Source: an uncultured Pantoea sp. | GTDB lineage: Bacteria > Pseudomonadota > Gammaproteobacteria > Enterobacterales > Enterobacteriaceae | Assembly: GCA_913775175.1 (NCBI GenBank) | Contig: CAJYKU010000010.1 | Span: 62,001 to 126,000, forward strand | DNA: 64,000 nucleotides | Direction: 5' to 3' | Shown: one piece after another, positions 10,669 to 21,187 of the stretch | Layout: the number at the start of each line of letters is the position of its first letter | Numbering within the stretch: the first letter of the stretch is position 1 | Position numbers and translations under genes: made by a program | Notes under the pieces: model-generated | What the model saw: only the letters and a program-made list of their open reading frames with translations | Databases searched by the model: none | Told to the model about the DNA's origin: nothing

Positions 10669-12156
10669 ATGACCTCTCCCTATCTGAGAATTTTTACGCA
10701 ACGTAATGCGCTGGTACTGCTGCTGCTGGGTTTTGCGTCTGGTTTACCGCTGGCGTTAACAGCTGGCACGCTTCAGGCGTGGATGACAGTTGAAAATGTC
10801 GATCTGAAAACCATCGGCTTCTTCTCGCTGGTGGGTCAGGCATATGTCTTCAAGTTCCTCTGGTCACCGATGATGGACCGCTATACCCCGCCTTTTCTCG
10901 GACGCCGTCGGGGCTGGTTACTGCTCACCCAGCTGGCACTGATTGCAGGTATTGTAGCGCTGGGCGCTATGCAACCGGCGCAGAACCTGACACTGCTGGC
11001 CATGATTGCTGTACTGGTGGCTTTCTGCTCTGCATCGCAGGATATCGTTTTTGATGCGTGGAAAACCGATATCCTGCCACCGGAAGAACGCGGTAGCGGT
11101 GCAGCGATTACCGTCCTCGGTTATCGTCTGGCTATGCTGATTTCCGGCGGACTGGCGCTCTGGCTCGCCGATCGCTATCTCGGCTGGCGCGCAACCTACT
11201 GGCTGATGGCACTGCTGATGGTGCCTGGCGTCATTGCAACGCTGCTGGCTCGCGAACCGGCAGCGCCAGCACGTGAGCCTCATACGCTGCGTCAGGCCGT
11301 GACTTTCCCGCTGGCCGACTTCTTCCAGCGCAACAATGCCTGGCTGCTGATTACCCTGATCATCCTGTATAAGCTGGGCGATGCGTTCGCCGCATCGCTT
11401 ACGACTACATTTCTGATTCGTGGCGTTGGCTTTAGCGCTGGTGATGTAGGATTGGTTAACAAGACGCTGGGACTGCTGGCTACTATTGCCGGCGCACTGT
11501 ATGGCGGCGTGCTGATGCAGCGTCTGACCCTGTTTCGCGCTCTGATGCTGTTTGGCATTCTGCAGGCAGTCTCCAATGCTGCTTACTGGCTGCTGGCTGT
11601 CACGCCCCCCCATCTCTGGAGCATGGCCACTGCTGTATTTATAGAAAATCTCTGTGGTGGTATGGGCACCGCAGCGTTTGTTGCATTGCTGATGACCATG
11701 TGCAACAAAGCGTTCTCTGCGACCCAGTTTGCGCTGCTTTCTGCTCTGGCAGCAGTGGGGCGTGTCTATGTCGGCCCTGCCGCAGGCTGGCTGGTCGAGC
11801 TCTGGGGCTGGCCAACATTTTACGCCTTTACTGTTGTTGCCGCGCTGCCCGGATTGCTGCTGTTATGGCTAAGCAGGAGAACGCTGATACAGATGCAGCA
11901 GAGCGGCACATTTCTTAGCCGTTCGCTGTGGCCGGCAGGCTACCGCTGGATTATGCGCCTGTTTGCGTCAGGCTGTGGCCTGCTACTGATCTGGCTAATG
12001 GCACTGGCAGCGCACGCCTGTGGCGTAACGCAGGCCGCGTTGTTGCTGACACCGCTGTTTGAGGCGGGGATTGCCGTTGCTGCGGCAGCTGTAACACTGG
12101 GCGTATTACTCGACGTTCTGGCGCTGAAAAAAACCTACTCACTTTCTGAACAATAG
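10669..12156 (+). CDS. ampG: Muropeptide permease AmpG
   Basis: Inner-membrane major-facilitator transporter of 495 residues. It imports GlcNAc-anhydroMurNAc muropeptides for peptidoglycan recycling and indirectly controls AmpR/AmpC beta-lactamase induction. The N-terminus (LGFASGLPLALTAGTL..) and the motifs AFCSASQDIVFDAWKTD and LCGGMGTAAFVALLMT are diagnostic. About 12-14 hydrophobic segments are visible, the last two after residue 420 forming the AmpG-specific tail. It follows yajG closely. A 435-bp regulatory gap separates it from cyoA. Confidence 0.95.
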   Translation: MTSPYLRIFTQRNALVLLLLGFASGLPLALTAGTLQAWMTVENVDLKTIGFFSLVGQAYVFKFLWSPMMDRYTPPFLGRRRGWLLLTQLALIAGIVALGAMQPAQNLTLLAMIAVLVAFCSASQDIVFDAWKTDILPPEERGSGAAITVLGYRLAMLISGGLALWLADRYLGWRATYWLMALLMVPGVIATLLAREPAAPAREPHTLRQAVTFPLADFFQRNNAWLLITLIILYKLGDAFAASLTTTFLIRGVGFSAGDVGLVNKTLGLLATIAGALYGGVLMQRLTLFRALMLFGILQAVSNAAYWLLAVTPPHLWSMATAVFIENLCGGMGTAAFVALLMTMCNKAFSATQFALLSALAAVGRVYVGPAAGWLVELWGWPTFYAFTVVAALPGLLLLWLSRRTLIQMQQSGTFLSRSLWPAGYRWIMRLFASGCGLLLIWLMALAAHACGVTQAALLLTPLFEAGIAVAAAAVTLGVLLDVLALKKTYSLSEQ

Positions 12157-12591
12157 TTCGCCACTATTTGCAGGTGCAATTTAATTTGTTTTAAATAGCG
12201 CCTGCAATTTATCGCAAATAGCATTTTTTTTAACGCAAAATAAAAACATAAATTTAACAAAAACCAGGACTGTTTTAATCCGGTGAGCAATCAATTTGTG
12301 GAAATTTGATTTCTCAAATGATGCGAGATTGTTAAATAAGCGGGTATTAAAAGCACAGTTTATACTCTCCCTGTTTTCTCTGAGGTTTTTGTCATCGCTT
12401 TTTGTTATATTGCCGCCAACTGCCTGTCGCAGTTAATAATTTGTCACCTTACGTAACATCTGTGACCCCCTTAGCAAAAGGTGTCAACACCGCTCTGACA
12501 CATCCTTAAGCTGGTTTACACTACATAAACCTTACCGTAAAATACGTGCACACTTAAACGACAATAGAGCCCTTGTCATTGAGGTCGTTAA
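12157..12591 (+). promoter_or_regulatory. AT-rich control region upstream of cyoABCDE
   Basis: No gene is visible in these 435 bp. The region is strongly AT-rich in its first half and contains a perfect inverted repeat ATTTGA-N4-TCAAAT at 12304-12319, which could be a regulator site. E. coli cyo is repressed by ArcA and Fnr under low oxygen and influenced by Fur and Crp. I could not identify a convincing consensus site for any of these or fix the -35/-10. A purine-poor leader precedes the cyoA ATG. Confidence 0.5.
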
Positions 12592-13518
12592 ATGAGACTC
12601 ATGAAATACAATAAATGTTTGGGGATTTTGTCATTAATCGCAGGCGCAGTTTTACTCAGCGGCTGCGATAGTGCGTTGTTAAATCCCAAGGGACAGATTG
12701 CACTGGAGCAACGTTCGCTGATTCTGACAGCCTTTGGCCTGATGATGATCGTGGTTATTCCGGCAGTCTTGATGGCTGTGTTGTTTGCCTGGAAATATCG
12801 GGCAACTAACACCAATGCAAAGTACAGCCCTAACTGGTCACACTCTAACAAAGTGGAAGCTGTGGTCTGGACCATTCCGATCCTGATCATCATTTTCCTC
12901 GGCGTGCTGACCTGGAAATCAACACATGCGCTGGAGCCAAGCAAACCGCTGGTTTCTGACGTTAAGCCTGTTGAGATCGATGTGGTTGCACTGGACTGGA
13001 AATGGCTGTTTATCTACCCGGAACAGGGTATTGCAACCGTTAACCAGATTGCCTTCCCGGCAAATACGCCAGTTAACTTTAAAATCACCTCTAACTCCGT
13101 GATGAACTCGTTTTTCATTCCTACGCTCGGCAGCCAGATCTACGCGATGGCAGGTATGCAGACCAAACTGCACCTGATTGCCAATGAGCCAGGAACGTTT
13201 GACGGTATCTCATCAAACTTCAGTGGTCGCGGTTTCTCTGGCATGAAGTTCAAAGCCATTGCTACCAAAGACGATGCGGAATTCCAGCAGTGGGTTGCTA
13301 AGGTTAAAGCTGCACCTCACACGCTGACCACCATGGATGAGTTTGAGAAACTGGCTTCGCCAAGTGAGAATCATCCGGTGGAATATTTCTCAACTGCTAA
13401 TCCTGAACTCTTCAAGCAGATTATTGATAAGTTCATGATGAGCCACGGGAAAATGGACATGTCACCACATGAAGGCATGGACATGAATCACGCCGCTGCT
13501 GCGGGAACCGGGGAATAA
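12592..13518 (+). CDS. cyoA: Cytochrome bo3 ubiquinol oxidase subunit II
   Basis: A 308-residue subunit II of the proton-pumping quinol oxidase. It has a lipoprotein signal (LLSGC, lipidated Cys25), two membrane helices (about 42-70 and 88-110), then a periplasmic cupredoxin-fold domain that lacks the CuA ligands of cytochrome c oxidases, as expected for a quinol oxidase. Conserved runs include [18 protein letters not shown] and [20 protein letters not shown]. The C-terminus is rich in Met and His ([16 protein letters not shown]), a variable tail in the family. First gene of cyoABCDE; cyoB begins four bases later. Confidence 0.98.
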   Translation: MRLMKYNKCLGILSLIAGAVLLSGCDSALLNPKGQIALEQRSLILTAFGLMMIVVIPAVLMAVLFAWKYRATNTNAKYSPNWSHSNKVEAVVWTIPILIIIFLGVLTWKSTHALEPSKPLVSDVKPVEIDVVALDWKWLFIYPEQGIATVNQIAFPANTPVNFKITSNSVMNSFFIPTLGSQIYAMAGMQTKLHLIANEPGTFDGISSNFSGRGFSGMKFKAIATKDDAEFQQWVAKVKAAPHTLTTMDEFEKLASPSENHPVEYFSTANPELFKQIIDKFMMSHGKMDMSPHEGMDMNHAAAAGTGE

Positions 13519-13522
13519 TACG

Positions 13523-15505
13523 ATGTTCGGAAAATTAACACTGGATGCAGTGCCCTACCATGAACCCATTATCATGGTTACGGTCGCCGCTATCATCATC
13601 GGTGGTCTGGCGCTGGTTGCAGCCCTCACCTATTTTGGTAAATGGCAGTATCTGTGGTCAGAATGGCTCACCTCCGTTGACCACAAAAAACTGGGTATTA
13701 TGTACGTCATTATGGCGTTCGTTATGTTGCTGCGCGGCTTTGCCGATGCGGTAATGATGCGTACTCAACAGGTTATGGCATCAGCCGGTGAGGCGGGCAT
13801 ACTGCCACCGCACCACTACGATCAGATCTTTACCGCGCATGGCGTGATTATGATCTTCTTCGTTGCGATGCCATTCGTTGTGGGTCTGATGAACATCGCG
13901 GTTCCGCTGCAAATCGGTGCCCGTGACGTTGCGTTCCCATTCCTGAATAACCTGAGCTTCTGGTTTACCGCAATCGGTGTGATTCTGGTAAACATCTCTC
14001 TGGGTGTGGGCGAGTTCGCACAGACTGGCTGGCTGGCTTATCCCCCGCTTTCGGGCGCGGAGTATAGTCCTGGCGTCGGGGTAGATTACTGGATCTGGAG
14101 TCTCCAGCTCTCTGGTATCGGCACCACGCTGACCGGTATCAACTTCTTCGTGACCATTCTGAAGATGCGTGCGCCGGGCATGGACCTGTTCAAAATGCCG
14201 GTGTTCACCTGGGCTGCACTCTGCACCAACGTCCTGATCATCGCTGCGTTCCCGGTTCTGACCGTGACGCTGGCACTGTTGACGCTTGATCGTTACCTCG
14301 ACTTCCATTTCTTTACTAATGATATGGGCGGTAACATGATGATGTACGTCAACCTGATCTGGGTCTGGGGTCACCCGGAGGTGTACATTCTTGTTCTGCC
14401 GGTCTTTGGTGTCTTCTCTGAAGTTACCGCGACCTTCTCGAAAAAGCGTCTGTTTGGCTATACCTCACTGGTATGGGCGACCATTGCTATTACCGTTCTG
14501 TCGTTTATCGTCTGGTTGCACCACTTCTTCACCATGGGTGCGGGTGCCAACGTCAACGCCTTCTTCGGTATCATGACAATGATCATCGCGATTCCAACTG
14601 GCGTGAAGATCTTTAACTGGCTGTTCACCATGTATCAGGGTCGTATTGAGTTTAACTCAGCGATGCTGTGGACCATCGGCTTCCTGGTGACCTTCTCAGT
14701 AGGTGGTATGACCGGCGTACTGCTGGCTGTACCGGGTGCTGACTTTATTCTGCACAACAGCCTGTTCCTGATTGCACACTTCCATAACGTTATTATCGGC
14801 GGTGTTGTCTTCGGTTGTATGGCGGGTGTGACCTACTGGTTCCCGAAAGCGTTTGGCTTCACGCTGAACGAAACCTGGGGTAAACGTGCCTTCTGGTTCT
14901 GGATTATCGGCTTCTTTGTTGCCTTTATGCCGCTGTATGCGCTGGGCTTCATGGGTATGACCCGTCGTCTGAGCCAGGATATCTATCCGCAGTTCCACTC
15001 TCTGCTGGTTATTGCAGCAGGTGGTGCAGCACTGATCGCCTGCGGTATTCTCTGCCAGGTTATTCAGTTCTGGGTATCGGTACGTGACCGCGATCAGAAC
15101 CGCGATCTGACTGGCGACCCGTGGGGCGGCCGTACACTGGAGTGGGCAACCTCTTCACCACCGCCGTTCTACAACTTTGCTGTTATCCCTCAGATCCACG
15201 AGCGTGATGCGTTCTGGGAAATGAAAGAGAAAGGCGAAGCGTACAAGCAGCCAGAAAAATATGAAGAAATTCATATGCCGAAAAACAGCGGCGCGGCCAT
15301 TGTTATCGCTGCATTCATGACAGTCTTCGGTTTCGCCATGATCTGGCATATCTGGTGGCTGGCGGGTCTCACCTTCCTGGGCACAATTGTTACCTGGATC
15401 GTGAAGAGCTTCGATGAGGACGTGGATTACTACGTTCCGGTTGCTGAAATCGAGCAGATCGAGAAGAAGCACTTTGATGACATCAGCAAAGCAGGTCTGA
15501 AATAA
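13523..15505 (+). CDS. cyoB: Cytochrome bo3 ubiquinol oxidase subunit I
   Basis: Catalytic subunit of 660 residues with about 15 membrane helices, carrying low-spin heme b, heme o3 and CuB. Key motifs are visible: the first heme ligand in [11 protein letters not shown], the CuB His and cross-linked Tyr in WGHPEVYI, the CuB pair in WLHHFFTMG, and the heme ligands in [12 protein letters not shown]- and D-channel segments are conserved. It is three residues shorter than E. coli CyoB. Its stop overlaps the cyoC start (TAATG), suggesting translational coupling. Confidence 0.99.
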   Translation: MFGKLTLDAVPYHEPIIMVTVAAIIIGGLALVAALTYFGKWQYLWSEWLTSVDHKKLGIMYVIMAFVMLLRGFADAVMMRTQQVMASAGEAGILPPHHYDQIFTAHGVIMIFFVAMPFVVGLMNIAVPLQIGARDVAFPFLNNLSFWFTAIGVILVNISLGVGEFAQTGWLAYPPLSGAEYSPGVGVDYWIWSLQLSGIGTTLTGINFFVTILKMRAPGMDLFKMPVFTWAALCTNVLIIAAFPVLTVTLALLTLDRYLDFHFFTNDMGGNMMMYVNLIWVWGHPEVYILVLPVFGVFSEVTATFSKKRLFGYTSLVWATIAITVLSFIVWLHHFFTMGAGANVNAFFGIMTMIIAIPTGVKIFNWLFTMYQGRIEFNSAMLWTIGFLVTFSVGGMTGVLLAVPGADFILHNSLFLIAHFHNVIIGGVVFGCMAGVTYWFPKAFGFTLNETWGKRAFWFWIIGFFVAFMPLYALGFMGMTRRLSQDIYPQFHSLLVIAAGGAALIACGILCQVIQFWVSVRDRDQNRDLTGDPWGGRTLEWATSSPPPFYNFAVIPQIHERDAFWEMKEKGEAYKQPEKYEEIHMPKNSGAAIVIAAFMTVFGFAMIWHIWWLAGLTFLGTIVTWIVKSFDEDVDYYVPVAEIEQIEKKHFDDISKAGLK

Positions 15506-16119
15506 TGTCGACTCAAACCGTAAAACACCACCACGACGCCCATGCGGAGCATGGGCATCACGATGCAGGAGCCAATAAAGTCTTTGGCTTCTGGATCTAC
15601 CTGATGAGTGACTGCATTATCTTCGCAACGCTGTTTGCGACCTATGCAGTAATGGTCAACAACACTGCCGGTGGTCCGGCAGGTAAAGATATTTTCGAAC
15701 TGCCGTTTGTGCTGGTTGAAACTGCACTGCTGCTGCTCAGCTCCATTACTTATGGAATGGCAGTTATTGCAATGAACAATCAGAACAAAGGTTCGGTCAT
15801 TGGCTGGCTGGCTTTGACCTTCCTGTTCGGTGCCGGATTTATCGGGATGGAAATCTATGAGTTCCATCACCTGATCGCAGAAGGCTTCGGTCCTGACCGT
15901 AGTGGCTTCCTGTCTGGCTTCTTTACCCTGGTTGGTACACACGGTCTGCACGTAACCTCAGGTCTGATCTGGATGGCTGTCCTGATGTTCCAGGTCGCTA
16001 AACGTGGTCTGACTGAAAACAACCGCACCCGTATCATGTGCCTGAGCCTGTTCTGGCACTTCCTGGATGTGGTGTGGATCTGTGTATTCACCGTTGTCTA
16101 TCTGATGGGGGCCATGTAA
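15505..16119 (+). CDS. cyoC: Cytochrome bo3 ubiquinol oxidase subunit III
   Basis: A 204-residue integral membrane subunit with five hydrophobic segments and no cofactor. It stabilises subunit I. The His-rich start ([14 protein letters not shown]) and motifs [21 protein letters not shown] and [19 protein letters not shown] match the family. It overlaps cyoB by one base upstream and cyoD by one base downstream, each as TAATG. Confidence 0.98.
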   Translation: MSTQTVKHHHDAHAEHGHHDAGANKVFGFWIYLMSDCIIFATLFATYAVMVNNTAGGPAGKDIFELPFVLVETALLLLSSITYGMAVIAMNNQNKGSVIGWLALTFLFGAGFIGMEIYEFHHLIAEGFGPDRSGFLSGFFTLVGTHGLHVTSGLIWMAVLMFQVAKRGLTENNRTRIMCLSLFWHFLDVVWICVFTVVYLMGAM

Positions 16120-16448
16120 TGAGTCATTCTGTAAACGAACATGGTGCATCACACGGTAGCGTGAAGTCTTACATGATCGGCTTCATCCTCTCTATCATCC
16201 TGACGGCAATCCCGTTCTGGATGGTAATGGATGGCAGTGCCTCACACGGCACCATCCTGGGTGTGGTTCTGGTGTGTGCAGTGGTTCAGGTGCTGGTGCA
16301 CCTGGTCTACTTCCTGCATCTGGACAGCAAATCAGAGGGTGGCTGGAACATGGTGGCCATTGTCTTCTCAGCAATCATTATTCTGATTGTTGTGATCGGT
16401 TCACTGTGGATTATGTGGAACCTCAACTACAACATGATGGCCCACTAA
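16119..16448 (+). CDS. cyoD: Cytochrome bo3 ubiquinol oxidase subunit IV
   Basis: Small 109-residue membrane subunit with three transmembrane helices that assists CuB binding and assembly. An upstream ATG at 16038 in the same frame lies within cyoC. The start at 16119 gives [18 protein letters not shown], matching E. coli CyoD in length and beginning, and overlaps the cyoC stop. cyoE begins 13 nt after its stop. Confidence 0.97.
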   Translation: MSHSVNEHGASHGSVKSYMIGFILSIILTAIPFWMVMDGSASHGTILGVVLVCAVVQVLVHLVYFLHLDSKSEGGWNMVAIVFSAIIILIVVIGSLWIMWNLNYNMMAH

Positions 16449-16461
16449 AGAGTCACGCGTA

Positions 16462-17349
16462 ATGATTAAGCAATACCTGCAAGTAACAAAACCAGGAATT
16501 ATTTTCGGCAATTTAATTTCTGTCATCGGTGGATTTCTGCTGGCTTCTAAAGGCAGCATCGATTATCCCCTGTTTCTCACCGCGCTGGCTGGCGTGTCGC
16601 TGGTGGTCGCATCTGGTTGTGTATTCAACAATGTGATCGACCGCGACATTGACATCAAAATGGAGAGAACGCGGAACCGGGTACTGGTCAAAGGCCTGAT
16701 CTCGGCGAAAGTAAGCCTGGTTTATGCCACTGCGTTGGGTATTGCTGGCTTTGCGTTGCTGTACGTTGGCGCTAATCCGCTGGCCATGTGGCTGGCGGTC
16801 ATGGGCTTTGTTGTCTATGTCGGCGTCTACAGCCTCTATATGAAACGTCATTCGGTATACGGTACGCTGATTGGCAGTCTTTCCGGCGCTGCGCCACCGG
16901 TGATTGGCTACTGTGCCGTCACCAATGAGTTTGATGCTGGCGCACTGATTCTGCTGGCTATCTTTAGCCTGTGGCAGATGCCGCACTCCTATGCGATTGC
17001 CATCTTCCGCTTTAAAGATTATCAGGCTGCCAATATTCCGGTGCTGCCAGTAGTAAAAGGGATCTCCGTGGCTAAGAATCATATTACGCTCTACATTCTG
17101 GCGTTTATGATTGCCACTCTGATGCTCTCACTGGGCGGCTATGCTGGTTACAAATATCTGGTCGTCGCCGCTGCAGTAAGCGTCTGGTGGCTGGGCATGG
17201 CACTTTCAGGATACAAAACCTCAAACGATAAAGTCTGGGCGCGTAAACTGTTTGTGTTCTCTATTGTGGCTATCACCGCGCTGAGCGTCATGATGTCTGT
17301 GGATTTTATGGCACCGGCATCGAAAGATCTGCTGACTTACGTCTGGTAA
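16462..17349 (+). CDS. cyoE: Protoheme IX farnesyltransferase (heme O synthase)
   Basis: A 295-residue UbiA-superfamily polytopic enzyme that transfers a farnesyl group to heme b to make heme o for CyoB. The prenyl-diphosphate-binding Asp motif is present as [18 protein letters not shown], and the second motif region reads [15 protein letters not shown]. About nine membrane segments are visible. Last gene of cyoABCDE, followed by a strong terminator. Confidence 0.98.
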   Translation: MIKQYLQVTKPGIIFGNLISVIGGFLLASKGSIDYPLFLTALAGVSLVVASGCVFNNVIDRDIDIKMERTRNRVLVKGLISAKVSLVYATALGIAGFALLYVGANPLAMWLAVMGFVVYVGVYSLYMKRHSVYGTLIGSLSGAAPPVIGYCAVTNEFDAGALILLAIFSLWQMPHSYAIAIFRFKDYQAANIPVLPVVKGISVAKNHITLYILAFMIATLMLSLGGYAGYKYLVVAAAVSVWWLGMALSGYKTSNDKVWARKLFVFSIVAITALSVMMSVDFMAPASKDLLTYVW

Positions 17350-17369
17350 GCGGATACCGTAACGCAGGC

Positions 17370-17399
17370 AAAGGGCGCGATTATCGCGCCCTTTCTTTT
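17370..17399 (+). terminator. Rho-independent terminator of cyoABCDE
   Basis: An 11-bp perfect stem (AAAGGGCGCGA / TCGCGCCCTTT) with a 3-nt loop, followed by CTTTTTG. Confidence 0.92.
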
Positions 17400-17548
17400 T
17401 GTTACCACTGCTTAAAAACAAATATTTTACCCGCCCTCCCCTGCTCCCTAAAATGGAAGTTAAATGCCTGGAATATACTGAGTTGCAGCAAGGCGATATC
17501 GCTGGCTGCCAGATAGTGCATGGCAGGCATACACTTACAGAGGTTGGA

Positions 17549-18913
17549 ATGAACGACAATAAAATGACGCCAGTAGAGCTTCGCGCTACATGGGGTTTAG
17601 GTACAGTTTTTTCCCTGCGTATGCTTGGAATGTTTATGGTTTTGCCCGTGCTCACCACATATGGCATGGCTTTACAGGGCGCCAGCGAAACGCTGATTGG
17701 GCTGGCAATTGGTATTTATGGTCTGGCACAGGCAATATTTCAGATCCCGTTTGGTTTGCTCTCAGACCGGATTGGTCGCAAGCCCCTGATTGTTGGTGGT
17801 CTGCTGCTGTTTGTACTGGGTAGTGTTATTGCTGCGACCACGGCATCTATCTGGGGCATTATCCTGGGTCGTGCGCTCCAGGGGTCAGGAGCGATAGCCG
17901 CTGCGGTGATGGCGCTGCTTTCCGACCTTACCCGTGAACAGAATCGCACTAAAGCGATGGCATTTATTGGCATTAGTTTTGGCGTAACCTTTGCCATTGC
18001 GATGGTTGCAGGTCCGATAATTACACATACGCTGGGACTGCATGCGCTGTTTTGGATGATTGCGCTGCTGGCAACGCTGGGAATTGTTATTACTTTGCTG
18101 GTGGTTCCCAATGCACGCGATCATGTGCTGAATCGTGAATCAGGCATGGTTAAAGGCAGTATTCGCGCTGTACTGGCCAATCCCCGACTGCTGAAACTCA
18201 ATCTTGGCATTCTCTGTCTGCACATATTACTGATGTCGAGTTTTGTTGCGCTGCCTGGCCAGTTTGAACTGGCGGGGCTGCCCGCTGCCAGTCACTGGAA
18301 AGTCTATCTGGTTACCATGCTGGTGGCATTTGTCGCGGTAGTACCGGTGATTATCTATGCGGAAGTCAAACGCCATATGAAACGGGTGTTTGTCAGCTGC
18401 GTTGCATTAATTATTATTGCTGAGATTGTGCTGTGGGGCGCAGAAGACCACTTCTGGACACTGGTGGCGGGTGTGCAGCTCTTTTTCCTGGCATTCAATG
18501 TAATGGAAGCCATACTGCCTTCGCTGATTAGTAAAGAGTCACCCCCCGGTTATAAAGGCACGGCGATGGGGATCTACTCCACCAGCCAGTTTCTTGGCGT
18601 GGCGATTGGCGGCACGCTTGGCGGCTGGATCTTTGGTCATATTGATGCGCAAACGGTATTTCTTACCGGCGCCGTTATCGCTGCTGCCTGGCTGTTTGTC
18701 GCGATGTCGATGTCAGAACCACCCTATGTCAGCAGTCTGCGTCTGGTACTGAGTGATGCAGCCCTTGCACTGCCTAATCTGGAAAAGCGTCTGAAAGCGC
18801 AGCCGGGGGTCGCCGCGGTATTTATTGTGCCGGAAGAGAAAAGCGCCTATATCAAAATTGATAGCAAGGTCACCAGCCGTATTGAGATCGAAGCGCTGCT
18901 TGCCAGTTGCTAA
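17549..18913 (+). CDS. yajR: MFS transporter YajR with C-terminal YAM domain
   Basis: A 454-residue major-facilitator protein, probably a proton-driven drug/efflux carrier of unknown substrate. It has twelve membrane segments with the MFS motif A in FGLLSDRIGRKPLIVGG. A soluble C-terminal ferredoxin-like domain follows (about 385-454, ending KIDSKVTSRIEIEALLASC), called YAM in E. coli YajR. The frame is open 50 codons upstream, but the ATG at 17549 (MNDNKMTPVE) has an AGAGG site before it and matches the family length exactly. It lies 150 nt after the cyo terminator, so it has its own promoter. Confidence 0.94.
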   Translation: MNDNKMTPVELRATWGLGTVFSLRMLGMFMVLPVLTTYGMALQGASETLIGLAIGIYGLAQAIFQIPFGLLSDRIGRKPLIVGGLLLFVLGSVIAATTASIWGIILGRALQGSGAIAAAVMALLSDLTREQNRTKAMAFIGISFGVTFAIAMVAGPIITHTLGLHALFWMIALLATLGIVITLLVVPNARDHVLNRESGMVKGSIRAVLANPRLLKLNLGILCLHILLMSSFVALPGQFELAGLPAASHWKVYLVTMLVAFVAVVPVIIYAEVKRHMKRVFVSCVALIIIAEIVLWGAEDHFWTLVAGVQLFFLAFNVMEAILPSLISKESPPGYKGTAMGIYSTSQFLGVAIGGTLGGWIFGHIDAQTVFLTGAVIAAAWLFVAMSMSEPPYVSSLRLVLSDAALALPNLEKRLKAQPGVAAVFIVPEEKSAYIKIDSKVTSRIEIEALLASC

Positions 18914-18918
18914 TCTGA

Positions 18919-18947
18919 AAGCCCGACCTCTGCGTCGGGCTTTTTTA
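18919..18947 (+). terminator. Rho-independent terminator of yajR
   Basis: Stem AAGCCCGAC / GTCGGGCTT with a 6-nt loop, continuing into TTTT. It lies between the convergent genes yajR and yajQ. Confidence 0.88.
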
Positions 18948-19023
18948 CCACTGCTGCACATTCTCCAGTCATTACGATGATTGTTCAGATTAACCGCTGC
19001 TCTGACCAATTCGTCATGTTGAC

Positions 19024-19515
19024 TTAGTCGCGGAAGTTTTTGAACTGGAAAGGTTGTCCCAGATTGCCACCGCGCACCAGCGCCATCGCGCTTTGCAAAT
19101 CGTCACGCGATTTGCCCGTCACGCGCAGTTCGTCACCCTGGATCTGCGTCTGCACTTTCAGCTTGCTATCTTTGATTAGTTTTACCAGCTTCTTTGCTAC
19201 GTCGCTCTCAATGCCTTTTTTCAGTTTGGCTTCCACACTCCAGCTTTTACCGCTGTGCTCAATCTCTTCCGGCACGTCGATTGCCGCATTTTCAATGCCG
19301 CGTTTCAGTAACTTTTCCCGCAGAATATCCACAATCTGTTTTACCTGAAAATCAGATTCAGTGGTGATTTTGATGGTTTCACTCTTTTCATTCAGCTCAA
19401 CGTTAGCACTGACATTGCGAAAATCGAAGCGGGTTGAGAGTTCACGATTGGTATTTTCTACCGCATTGCGTACTTCCTGCAGCTCAACTTCGGAAACGAT
19501 ATCGAAAGATGGCAT
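19024..19515 (-). CDS. yajQ: YajQ family nucleotide-binding protein
   Basis: A 163-residue protein with two tandem RNP-like domains. Family members bind nucleotides, and in Xanthomonas and Pseudomonas a homologue binds cyclic di-GMP. The function in enterics is unsettled. The start at 19515 ([14 protein letters not shown]) is preceded by AGGAG and gives exactly the E. coli length; eleven extra upstream codons are open but not conserved. The C-terminus reads [13 protein letters not shown]. It is convergent with yajR and divergent from panE. Confidence 0.95.
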   Translation of the reverse strand: MPSFDIVSEVELQEVRNAVENTNRELSTRFDFRNVSANVELNEKSETIKITTESDFQVKQIVDILREKLLKRGIENAAIDVPEEIEHSGKSWSVEAKLKKGIESDVAKKLVKLIKDSKLKVQTQIQGDELRVTGKSRDDLQSAMALVRGGNLGQPFQFKNFRD

Positions 19516-19640
19516 CTTTTCTTCTCCTGATACTAAAGTGACATGCATAATACGCGTCTTACTGCGCTAATAAAATATGCGGCGGCTCAAAGCTATACTG
19601 AGTTTATGTTGCAAAAGAGTACCCGTCTGCGGGAGGCTGA

Positions 19641-20570
19641 ATGAAAATTACTGTGCTGGGTTGCGGCGCACTGGGGCAAATCTGGCTGACAGCGCTGGCC
19701 CGCCAGGGACATGAGGTTCAGGGCTGGTTACGGGTGCCCCACTCCTGGTGTCCAACCCGCGTTATCGATCTGCAGGGTCAGATAAGCAGCAATACCTTTA
19801 TTGCCAATGATCCGCTGTTTCTGGAGCAGAGCGATCTGCTGCTGGTCACTCTGAAAGCACCTCAGGTTTCTGCTGCAATAAGCAATCTGCAGAGCCTGCT
19901 CCGGGCTGAAACTCCTGTGCTGCTGCTGCATAACGGTATGGGGACTCTGGATGAACTGCGCGATGTCACACAGCCGCTGCTGCGCGGGATCACTACACAC
20001 GCAGCGATGCGTGCGGGCACTACAATTCAGCATATTGCCGCGGGTATTACCCATATTGGCCCGGTGAGTCGTGAAGGTGCCCGTTACAGCTATCTCGCCG
20101 ATTTGCTACATCAGGCGCTGCCTGATGTAGCCTGGCATGACGATATCGCCTCGGCATGCTGGCGCAAGCTGGCAATCAACTGCATTATCAATCCGCTCTC
20201 AGTAGAGCACAATTGTCAGAATGGCGCACTGCGCGCCTGGCCTGAGCAGATCGCATTGCTATGCGATGAGATCGCGCAGCTGATGGCGCGTGAAGGTCAG
20301 CACATAGAGGTAGATAATCTGCGCGCGATTATCTACGACGTTATCGATAGCACCGCCGCTAATGTCTCTTCAATGCTGCAGGATATACGCGCGCAGCGGC
20401 AAACTGAAATTGATTACATTACCGGTTATCTGCTGCGGCGCGCACGCAGTCAGGGCATCACTTTGCCGGAAAACAGCCGCCTTTATGATTTGGTAAAACG
20501 CAAGGAGTCACAATATGAACGCCAGCCCATCCGTACTGGTATGCCTCGCTCATGGCAGCGAAGAGACTGA
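19641..20570 (+). CDS. panE: 2-dehydropantoate 2-reductase (ketopantoate reductase)
   Basis: NADPH-dependent enzyme of pantothenate synthesis that reduces ketopantoate to pantoate. It has 309 residues, with the Rossmann motif [11 protein letters not shown] at 5-15, the catalytic Lys in [13 protein letters not shown] and the C-terminal ketopantoate-binding helix NISSML-type (here NVSSMLQDI). It runs six residues beyond the E. coli end. Its last 56 nt overlap the start of yajL in another frame, an arrangement that suggests coupled translation. Confidence 0.95.
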   Translation: MKITVLGCGALGQIWLTALARQGHEVQGWLRVPHSWCPTRVIDLQGQISSNTFIANDPLFLEQSDLLLVTLKAPQVSAAISNLQSLLRAETPVLLLHNGMGTLDELRDVTQPLLRGITTHAAMRAGTTIQHIAAGITHIGPVSREGARYSYLADLLHQALPDVAWHDDIASACWRKLAINCIINPLSVEHNCQNGALRAWPEQIALLCDEIAQLMAREGQHIEVDNLRAIIYDVIDSTAANVSSMLQDIRAQRQTEIDYITGYLLRRARSQGITLPENSRLYDLVKRKESQYERQPIRTGMPRSWQRRD

Positions 20571-21117
20571 GGCAGTCACCACCATCGACGTACTGGTTCG
20601 CGCGGGTATTAACGTCACAACGGCCAGTGCAGAGAGTGATGCAACCTGTGAAATTGTCTGCTCGCGCGGCGTACGCCTGCTGGCGGATGCAGCGCTGGTA
20701 GAGGTAGCGGATAATGACTTTGACGCCATTGTGCTGCCAGGCGGCTTACAGGGAGCAGAAACGTTTCGTGATAGCCCGCTGCTGATAGAAACGGTACGTC
20801 AGTTTCATCTGGCTGGCAAAATCGTTGCTGCCATCTGCGCTGCGCCCGGTACAGTACTGGTGCCGCACGATCTTTTTCCGCTAGGTAATATGACCGGCTT
20901 TCCCGGATTAAAAGAGACAATTCCGGAGGCAAAATGGATGGAGCGCCGGGTTGTATGGGATCCACGCGTTAATCTGCTGACCAGCCAGGGGCCAGGAACT
21001 GCATTCGATTTCGCGCTTAAGCTGGTGGATTTGCTGACGGATAAAGAGCGCGCACGCGAAGTGGCATCGCAGCTGGTGCTGGCAGCAGGTATCTATAACT
21101 ATCAGGAATTTGAGTAA
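20515..21117 (+). CDS. yajL: DJ-1/PfpI family protein YajL
   Basis: A 200-residue DJ-1-superfamily oxidative-stress protein, reported as a chaperone and protein deglycase (the latter disputed). The nucleophile elbow is [11 protein letters not shown] with the reactive Cys near residue 109. The acidic partner Glu lies in [11 protein letters not shown] near the N-terminus. The start at 20515 (MNASPSVLV) overlaps panE by 56 nt, after AAGGAG. It is followed by a long palindrome and converges with thiI. Confidence 0.95.
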   Translation: MNASPSVLVCLAHGSEETEAVTTIDVLVRAGINVTTASAESDATCEIVCSRGVRLLADAALVEVADNDFDAIVLPGGLQGAETFRDSPLLIETVRQFHLAGKIVAAICAAPGTVLVPHDLFPLGNMTGFPGLKETIPEAKWMERRVVWDPRVNLLTSQGPGTAFDFALKLVDLLTDKERAREVASQLVLAAGIYNYQEFE

Positions 21118-21142
21118 TTACGGCTGATGCCGCTCCATTCGG

Positions 21143-21176
21143 CGCTGCACTGGCACTGAGCAGTGCCAGTGCAGCG
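21143..21176. terminator. Long palindrome between convergent yajL and thiI
   Basis: A 16-nt arm (21143-21158) is perfectly complementary to 21161-21176, with only two bases between the arms. There is no T tract on either side. By position it is probably a bidirectional transcription end or RNA-stabilising hairpin. Confidence 0.5.
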
Positions 21177-21187
21177 TTAACCAGCAC

